A stretch of 10,722 nt of DNA from positions 1-10,722 of the forward strand of contig CAKZLA010000142.1 of NCBI GenBank assembly GCA_937124525.1, read 5' to 3'. Each line of letters opens with the position of its first letter. The first letter of the stretch is position 1. The translations under genes were made by a program, and so were the position numbers. The DNA is from an uncultured Desulfobacterium sp. GTDB taxonomy: Bacteria; Desulfobacterota; Desulfobacteria; Desulfobacterales; Desulfobacteraceae. The notes beneath the pieces are model-generated. The model had not been told where the DNA came from and searched no databases. It saw only the letters and a list, made by a program, of their open reading frames with translations. Shown here one piece after another: positions 7,101 through 10,722 of this stretch.

Positions 7101-7288
7101 GTGTGTACAATGGCACCACATCCCACCGCACAATAACAGCAGATGGTGGTGGTTTCCTTTGCATACCGGGTTTTCAGCATACCTGCATGGGATTTGACCG
7201 GTTTAAGGTCAAATCCCAGCCCGCTGACAGCAATACCGGCAGCGGTGGCACCGGAAAACTTCATAAAATCTCTTCTATCGAGTTTCAT
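4193..7288 (-). CDS. fdhA: Selenocysteine-containing formate dehydrogenase alpha subunit
   Basis: The catalytic subunit of a periplasmic formate dehydrogenase that interconverts formate and CO2, 1031 residues with selenocysteine. The frame is interrupted only by TGA at 6713-6715, codon 192, in the context VEHQARI-Sec-HS, the conserved metal-ligand site followed by His193. It is therefore one gene, not two. The Tat signal is RRDFMK at residues 5-10 followed by a hydrophobic stretch to about 35. Cys50, Cys53, Cys57 and Cys88 bind the proximal [4Fe-4S] cluster. The rest is the molybdopterin oxidoreductase fold holding two pyranopterin guanine dinucleotides with Mo or W; the metal cannot be told from sequence. 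The start at 7288 is chosen for the GGGAG upstream and the position of the Tat motif; a frame extending to 7339 lacks such support. Cys868 and Cys897 may correspond to a redox-switch disulfide known in D. vulgaris FdhAB. It is first in the operon with fdhB and fdhE. Confidence 0.96.
6678..6698 (-). promoter_or_regulatory. Candidate SECIS hairpin for fdhA Sec192
   Basis: On the minus strand, starting 14 bases after the TGA codon, AGCGGCTC pairs with GAGTCGTT (eight pairs including G-T wobbles) around the loop TGGCA. Bacterial selenocysteine insertion elements sit inside the coding region directly downstream of the TGA, which fits this position and size. The loop does not match the E. coli fdhF loop exactly. 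The existence of a SECIS here follows from the Sec codon; the exact fold is my inference. Confidence 0.6.
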
Positions 7289-7349
7289 GTAAACATATCT
7301 CCCTTTGTTAAAGATAAGGCCCATGTCTGGGTTGTTCACTCCATATATT

Positions 7350-7391
7350 GATTACATGTCAATAACACAGGGGGGTTACAGAAAGGTTACA
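7350..7391 (-). promoter_or_regulatory. Tandem direct repeats upstream of fdhA, probable activator site
   Basis: On the plus strand GGTTACA occurs at 7374-7380 and 7385-7391, a period of exactly 11 bases, with a related GATTACA at 7350-7356. Heptamers repeated every 11 bp are typical operators for OmpR/PhoB-type regulators, which bind as head-to-tail dimers. On the minus strand a TTGACA (7362-7357) lies just downstream of the pair, as a -35 would, but I see no good -10 at the right distance. The site is about 90-100 bases upstream of the fdhA start, so it could control the operon. Confidence 0.4.
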
Positions 7392-7408
7392 CAAAGGGTA
7401 TGAAAAAC

Positions 7409-7452
7409 AAAAAAGCTCCTTCCCGGCATTTTTCACCAGAAAGAAGCTTTTT
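7409..7452 (-). terminator. Intrinsic terminator downstream of the BCCT gene
   Basis: AAAAAGCT near 7410-7417 pairs with AGCTTTTT at 7445-7452, and the inner part of the stem continues imperfectly. On the minus strand the stem ends in TTTTTTGTTTTT. It lies about 185 bases beyond the BCCT stop codon and just upstream of the fdhA regulatory region, so it insulates the formate dehydrogenase operon from the transporter gene. It could also act on the plus strand. Confidence 0.75.
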
Positions 7453-7636
7453 AAAAACAGACACTAAGGAATGAGTCCGAAACAACATACCCATTTAGAA
7501 CTTGGAGAACACTATCTTTCAACAGTGGCTTGTTCTAAAATGGGCAAGTTATTTAAAGACCGGTTCATAGACTACTCGAAAAAATAATGGTGTGATCTGG
7601 TATAATTATTTCCGGAAACAGCCTGAATCTTGATTA
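7453..7636. other. Spacer with a large imperfect hairpin
   Basis: CCCATTTAGAAC at 7490-7501 pairs with GTTCTAAAATGGG at 7532-7544 with one bulged base, and inside it CACT can pair with AGTG. The structure is in the 3' untranslated region of the BCCT transcript. A 38-codon plus-strand frame from 7471 to 7587 covers it; its AAGGA abuts the ATG with no spacing and I recognise nothing in the peptide, so I do not call it a gene. Confidence 0.4.
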
Positions 7637-9244
7637 TCAATGATCAGTTTGCAGATCCTTTGGGACAAAGGACTGAGCTGACAAATCCGCAGCAGGGGCC
7701 GGCTGAATTTCACCTGTGGCCAATTTCATGTTTTTAACAAACCCCACACACATGAACAATCCCAAAAGAAGGATGGGCAATCCACACACAACAACCGCCG
7801 TCTGCAGGGATTTAAGTCCGCCGCTCATGAGCAGCACAAAGGCCATACCCGCCATCATGCCCCCCCAGAAAATCTTCAAAAGATTGGGGGCATCCTGCTC
7901 ATCTGTGGTGGTTTCGTAAGATGCGGATGTCATGTTGGCAAGGGTCAATGTCATGGATTCAGCCAGGGTCACAAAGGAGAATACAATGGCCAGAAACCCC
8001 ATGATATTAAGAAGTCCTGGTAGAGGCAGATTCTTTAAAAAAGCAAACAGGGCCACTTCTGTTCCGAATTTGCGGATCTCCTCGGAAATGGCAAGTCCCT
8101 GGAAATGCTCCATGAAAATCCCGGCACTGCCAAACACACCAAACCACACCACGGCAAACAATGCTGGTGCAAAAAAATTAACCATGACAAACTCTTTGAT
8201 GGTTCTTCCCTTGGCAAGTTTCACCAGAAACAAACCCACCATGGGGGCAAAGGCCAGCCACCAGGACCAGTAAAATATGGTCCACCCCCCCACCCAACCC
8301 GTTTGAAGGGCCGGTTCCAGATACAGGGACTGCCGGGTCAGGGAACTTAAATAATCACCCAGGGCCGAACTTGTATTGTTCAATATATAAAGGGTGGGGC
8401 CAAAGAGAAACACCCAGATGAGCAAGGCAAAATAGATATAGACATTAAGACTGCTGATCACCTTGATGCCCTTGTGTAAACCTGTGCAGGCAGCCACTGT
8501 ATAAAAAACAGCCATGGAGGCGATGATGGCAAACCACAGGAGCAGAACAGAATCCATGGTGGCACCGGTGACATATCCAATACCAGCTCCCAACTGCATG
8601 GCGCCAATACCAAGGGAGGTACCAATGCCTGCCACGATGCTGAAAATGCAAAGGGCGTCAATGAGATTGCCCACAAGCCCGTTGACCTTTTCGCCCAGAA
8701 GGGGGTAAAGGCCCGTACTGATCTTAAATGCTTTTCCCTGGTTGTGATATAAAAAGGCAATGAACAATCCAAATGCCGTATAGGTGGCATAGGGATGCAG
8801 TGCCCAGTGGAGAAACACCGTGCGCAAGGCCCCTTCGGCGGCCTCGGCGGACCGGGGTTCAAGACCTGTAAAGGCTGCTGGGTTGGTGTAATTGCCCAAT
8901 GGTTCCGCCACTCCATAAAACACAATACCAATGGCGATGCCCGAGGTCAGGGCAATGGCAAACCAGGAGAAAAAGGACATTTCCGGTTGGGCATCAGCCC
9001 CACCCAAACGGATGCTGCCATAACGTCCCATTCCTGCCCACAGCACAAAAACAAACAGGGCACCCACACCCATGGCATAGAACCAACTAAAATATTTAAT
9101 ACAGAAGGCAAATGCCCCATTGGCAGCCATCCCAAGCTGTTCGGGCAATATGGCCCCATAAACAACAACTGCCACCAGCAGCAGTGCTGGCGGATAAAAG
9201 ACCTGTTTATTGACAAGCCCACTTATTCCCTTTGATTTACTCAT
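7637..9244 (-). CDS. BCCT-family betaine/carnitine/choline-type transporter
   Basis: A 535-residue inner-membrane transporter of the betaine-carnitine-choline family with about twelve hydrophobic segments. Diagnostic stretches, numbered from the GTG three codons upstream, are SGIAIGIVFYGVAEP at 104-118 (the glycine-rich segment of TM3) and WTIFYWSWWLAFAPMVGLF at 324-342 (TM8), with Trp329, Trp331 and Trp332 aligned to the aromatic substrate box of BetP; the BetP Trp377 position is Phe335. The start is set at the ATG at 9244 because AAGG lies about 8 bases upstream; the GTG at 9253 has no site. The C-terminal tail is short, without the long basic osmosensing extension of BetP, so a nutrient role is more likely than osmotic stress, and the neighbouring MttB fragment agrees. 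Substrate is most likely glycine betaine or a related quaternary amine, but carnitine or choline cannot be excluded. Confidence 0.93.
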   Translation of the reverse strand: MSKSKGISGLVNKQVFYPPALLLVAVVVYGAILPEQLGMAANGAFAFCIKYFSWFYAMGVGALFVFVLWAGMGRYGSIRLGGADAQPEMSFFSWFAIALTSGIAIGIVFYGVAEPLGNYTNPAAFTGLEPRSAEAAEGALRTVFLHWALHPYATYTAFGLFIAFLYHNQGKAFKISTGLYPLLGEKVNGLVGNLIDALCIFSIVAGIGTSLGIGAMQLGAGIGYVTGATMDSVLLLWFAIIASMAVFYTVAACTGLHKGIKVISSLNVYIYFALLIWVFLFGPTLYILNNTSSALGDYLSSLTRQSLYLEPALQTGWVGGWTIFYWSWWLAFAPMVGLFLVKLAKGRTIKEFVMVNFFAPALFAVVWFGVFGSAGIFMEHFQGLAISEEIRKFGTEVALFAFLKNLPLPGLLNIMGFLAIVFSFVTLAESMTLTLANMTSASYETTTDEQDAPNLLKIFWGGMMAGMAFVLLMSGGLKSLQTAVVVCGLPILLLGLFMCVGFVKNMKLATGEIQPAPAADLSAQSFVPKDLQTDH

Positions 9245-9580
9245 CTCTTTCACCTTTTTTTATCACCATGATCCAGCCAACAGCTTTGCTGGCAACAGTT
9301 AACGATTTATCCCGTGTTTTCACGGAAGATTAAAACTGTGTTTCTGTAGCAATAAACATACCATGTATAGTTTACAAACGATGGCAGGTGAGTTTTAAAT
9401 TGACTTGGGGGGAAATGGGGCAGGACATGGGAATTCAGAACATAAAATATCGGGCCGGATAAAAGCCCCATAAGAAGTTAAGGCTCACTCAAAAATAAAA
9501 ATAAATATAAAAATAATTTTATTTGCAGACTTCTGTTTTTATTTTTTTAAAAAAGTTTTTTGTCTTTTTCCCTGAACTAT
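9245..9580. other. Upstream region of the BCCT gene, no gene found
   Basis: This should contain the promoter and leader of the BCCT gene. A perfect small hairpin CCGTG-TTTT-CACGG lies at 9312-9325, within the probable leader. Farther out is a very AT-rich tract (about 9490-9570) where AAAAATAAAAA and TTTTTATTTTT form an inverted repeat. I cannot choose a -35/-10 pair with confidence, and there is no plausible reading frame. Confidence 0.4.
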
Positions 9581-9627
9581 AAAAAAGCCCCTTTCCAGAA
9601 AAATTGATCACTGAAAAGGGGCTTTTT
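9581..9627 (-). terminator. Strong intrinsic terminator after the mttB-like remnant
   Basis: AAAAAGCCCCTTT (9582-9594) pairs perfectly with AAAGGGGCTTTTT (9615-9627); pairing continues inward through CAG/CTG with one mismatch. It works in either direction by sequence. On the minus strand it lies just past the methyltransferase fragment and so was probably the terminator of that gene. It also insulates the BCCT gene downstream. Confidence 0.8.
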
Positions 9628-9678
9628 AAAAAATTCATCATTTCCCTTTAAATGTCCGTGGCTGGGTGAGGTGTAAAA

Positions 9679-9810
9679 TCGGGCCAGGACAATGCCAGCC
9701 AGCACTTCGGCGTTGATCAGGGTCAGCATGCCGGGCAGGGTCACAGGACCGGATGTACCACCAATGACCATGAAGAACACCTCAAAATTTACGTTCAGGC
9801 CCATGGGCAC
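9679..9810 (-). pseudogene. MttB-family (trimethylamine/betaine methyltransferase) gene fragment
   Basis: About 44 codons read a segment typical of the MttB superfamily of corrinoid-dependent methyltransferases: GGTSGPVTLPGMLTLINAEV followed by LAGIVLAR, which matches the family pattern G-[GA]-T-[AS]-[GP]-x-T-L-[AP]-G-x-L-x-x-x-N-A-E-x-L-A-G-I-V-L. Full-length members have about 470-490 residues, so nearly all of the gene is missing. Upstream the frame is closed by a TGA a few codons before 9810; downstream it runs into sequence unlike the family and then the terminator. MttB-family enzymes include glycine betaine methyltransferase MtgB and are often encoded beside BCCT transporters, as here. 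The fragment is too short to give the original substrate. Confidence 0.6.
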
Positions 9811-9915
9811 AGGACTTCAAATTAAATAATACAAACTCCGATGTGGAGTGAAGCAAGGGGTCATTAAAGCTACAATCTCGGAATGCAACCTGCATGCCAT
9901 TATTTATTTTTTACG

Positions 9916-10059
9916 TCAGGTATTACAAAAACTGCCATTGCGGGTAGCCTTTTCCGTACCCTTGGATATCCACTGCAAAAAACGATTTAAAATGCCTGTT
10001 TTCTGGCGTTCATTCCCTTTATGCTCCACCTTGTTTTCTTCCTTAATATTTTTTTCCAT
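9916..10059 (-). CDS. Small protein of unknown function, 47 residues
   Basis: The peptide starts MEKNIKEENK, is strongly charged to about residue 21, then has an amphipathic stretch GILNRFLQWISKG (22-34) and a short tail ending NGSFCNT with a single cysteine. A purine-rich GGGGGA lies about 4 bases before the ATG at 10059, which supports translation. It is transcribed away from the plus-strand gene at 10154, with a shared 94-base region that carries a palindrome. The pattern of a FLxWI segment followed by a small C-terminal cysteine motif resembles small uncharacterised proteins I have met in sulfate reducers, but I cannot name a family. No signal peptide or full transmembrane segment is seen. 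A peripheral membrane or protein-binding peptide is possible. Confidence 0.5.
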   Translation of the reverse strand: MEKNIKEENKVEHKGNERQKTGILNRFLQWISKGTEKATRNGSFCNT

Positions 10060-10095
10060 GATTCCCCCAGGCTTAAGTATAAACAGTTACCTTGC

Positions 10096-10124
10096 TTGAC
10101 ATTGTGATATTTTATCACTAAAAA
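10096..10124 (+). promoter_or_regulatory. Sigma70-type promoter with palindromic operator
   Basis: A consensus -35 box TTGACA lies at 10096-10101 and TAAAAA, four of six matches to the -10 consensus, at 10119-10124, with exactly 17 bases between. The perfect palindrome GTGATA-TTT-TATCAC (10104-10118) fills almost the whole spacer, a position where a bound repressor would block polymerase. The predicted transcript start is near 10131, leaving about 23 bases of leader before the ATG at 10154. The odd-length symmetry does not fit the TGTGA-N6-TCACA site of CRP-type proteins. The same site lies about 45 bases upstream of the divergent small gene. Confidence 0.55.
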
Positions 10125-10153
10125 AGAAGATTGAACATAAGGATTCCCAAATA

Positions 10154-10722
10154 ATGCTTGAGCGGGAAACCAGGCACATAGCAAAAAGAGATGGCACAAC
10201 AGAGTTGGACCAAACAGGAGTAGCAGTGGCGATAAAATCAAAGGCATGGCATGACAACATGATTGAAACCCGGGTTCACATCGAAATTGAAGCCCGCTAT
10301 CTCTTTCTTCTGGAAATTTTTAAAGACTACCCTGCCCTTGGCCAGGAATTAACCCTGTTTTTAAAAGAGTTGTGCAACCCCATGAGAAACTGGCATTTTC
10401 TGGTGACAGAGGCCCGGAAATTTTGTCTGGACAACCTTAATATCCTTCGGTCCCATCCCTTTGAAATAAGGGCCGTGGCCGGTTTCATTGATATCTTTCA
10501 CCGGGGAGTGGAATGCGCAGATATCCGGGAGACCCGCCAGGAAGCAGTGGATCAGCTGATGCAGTTTCTCCAGCGTATTTTAAGGGAATATGGCACAAAT
10601 GCCGACACCATATTGCCGGAAATAAATCGATCCCTGGTGAGTATGCATCAGTATGATGATGACCGTTTTTTGCTGTTTGTAGAGAGTTACTACCGCCTGA
10701 ACCTCCTGGCTGCCACGCTGTT
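10154..10722 (+). CDS. Helical protein, 5' part only (possibly PEP/pyruvate-binding protein N-terminus)
   Basis: An open frame runs from ATG 10154 to the end of the window, giving 189 complete codons, and continues beyond. AAGGA lies 10 bases before the ATG; an in-frame ATG at 10259 (residue 36) is an alternative start. The translation is rich in predicted helix with no signal peptide or membrane segment. Recognisable blocks are EIEARYLFLLEIFKDYPALG, then FLKELCNPMRNWHFLVTEAR, and later DDRFLLFVESYYRLNLLA. I recall similar N-terminal helical domains, with a P-x-x-N-W-x-F-[IL]-V-x-E-A-R block, in deltaproteobacterial PEP/pyruvate-binding proteins related to PEP synthase, but the catalytic parts would lie outside the window, so this is only a suggestion. 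Transcription probably starts at the promoter at 10096-10124. Confidence 0.75.
   Translation, partial: MLERETRHIAKRDGTTELDQTGVAVAIKSKAWHDNMIETRVHIEIEARYLFLLEIFKDYPALGQELTLFLKELCNPMRNWHFLVTEARKFCLDNLNILRSHPFEIRAVAGFIDIFHRGVECADIRETRQEAVDQLMQFLQRILREYGTNADTILPEINRSLVSMHQYDDDRFLLFVESYYRLNLLAATL

Noticed and set aside
4193..7339. Two separate formate dehydrogenase genes, 6713-7339 and 4193-6664
   Set aside because: The two frames are the same frame joined through a single TGA at the selenocysteine position, with conserved residues on both sides. They are one gene.
7471..7587. Plus-strand frame of 38 codons starting MSPKQHTHLELGE
   Set aside because: The AAGGA abuts the ATG with no spacing, the peptide is not recognised, and the frame overlaps a hairpin. 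Too weak for a gene call.
9987..10247. Minus-strand frame of 86 codons across the divergent promoter region
   Set aside because: It overlaps the coding part of the plus-strand gene, the promoter and the better-supported 47-residue gene in another frame, with no ribosome binding site.
1..10722. CRISPR array, tRNA or rRNA genes
   Set aside because: I found no regularly spaced identical repeats and no cloverleaf or rRNA signature sequence in the window.

Overview
The window looks like chromosomal DNA of a sulfate-reducing deltaproteobacterium of the Desulfobacteraceae/Desulfobacterium type. The evidence is a periplasmic two-subunit formate dehydrogenase closely resembling the Desulfovibrio FdhAB enzyme, with an in-frame TGA read as selenocysteine and a beta subunit with exactly twelve cluster cysteines. 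A dedicated FdhE and a BCCT-type betaine transporter beside the remains of an MttB-family methyltransferase gene fit the same group. The assignment rests on recalled protein families, not on a database search.

Bases 1-2409 are AT-rich, gene-poor accessory DNA. They hold two short transposon-like elements (about 347-481 and 1653-1786) with matching ends and 8-bp flanking repeats, a decayed 81-bp tandem repeat, one intact gene for an orphan NarL/LuxR-type response regulator (minus strand, 788-1444), a cluster of small hairpins, and the broken C-terminal end of an IS1634-type transposase (1970-2264).

Bases 2410-7391 hold the formate dehydrogenase operon on the minus strand: fdhA (7288-4193, selenocysteine at codon 192), fdhB (4177-3464) and fdhE (3273-2410). 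FdhA and FdhB form the enzyme, which is exported by the Tat pathway using the twin-arginine signal on FdhA. FdhE is a cytoplasmic maturation factor. Two strong hairpins lie between fdhB and fdhE, and a pair of 11-bp-spaced direct repeats lies upstream of fdhA.

Bases 7409-9810 hold a BCCT transporter gene (minus, 9244-7637) with a terminator downstream. Upstream of it is a fragment of an MttB-family corrinoid methyltransferase gene that still has a strong terminator. Together they suggest a former quaternary-amine (glycine betaine type) uptake and demethylation locus that lost its enzyme.

Bases 9916-10722 hold a divergent pair: a 47-residue protein of unknown function on the minus strand, and on the plus strand the start of a larger helical protein that runs off the window. 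Between them is a good sigma70-type promoter for the plus-strand gene, with a perfect 15-bp palindrome in its -35/-10 spacer.

I did not find a clear new defence or other multi-gene system. The most unusual items are the paired 130-bp elements whose arms change together, the response regulator with an altered acidic pocket and a 12-A tract at its start, and the palindrome-controlled divergent pair.
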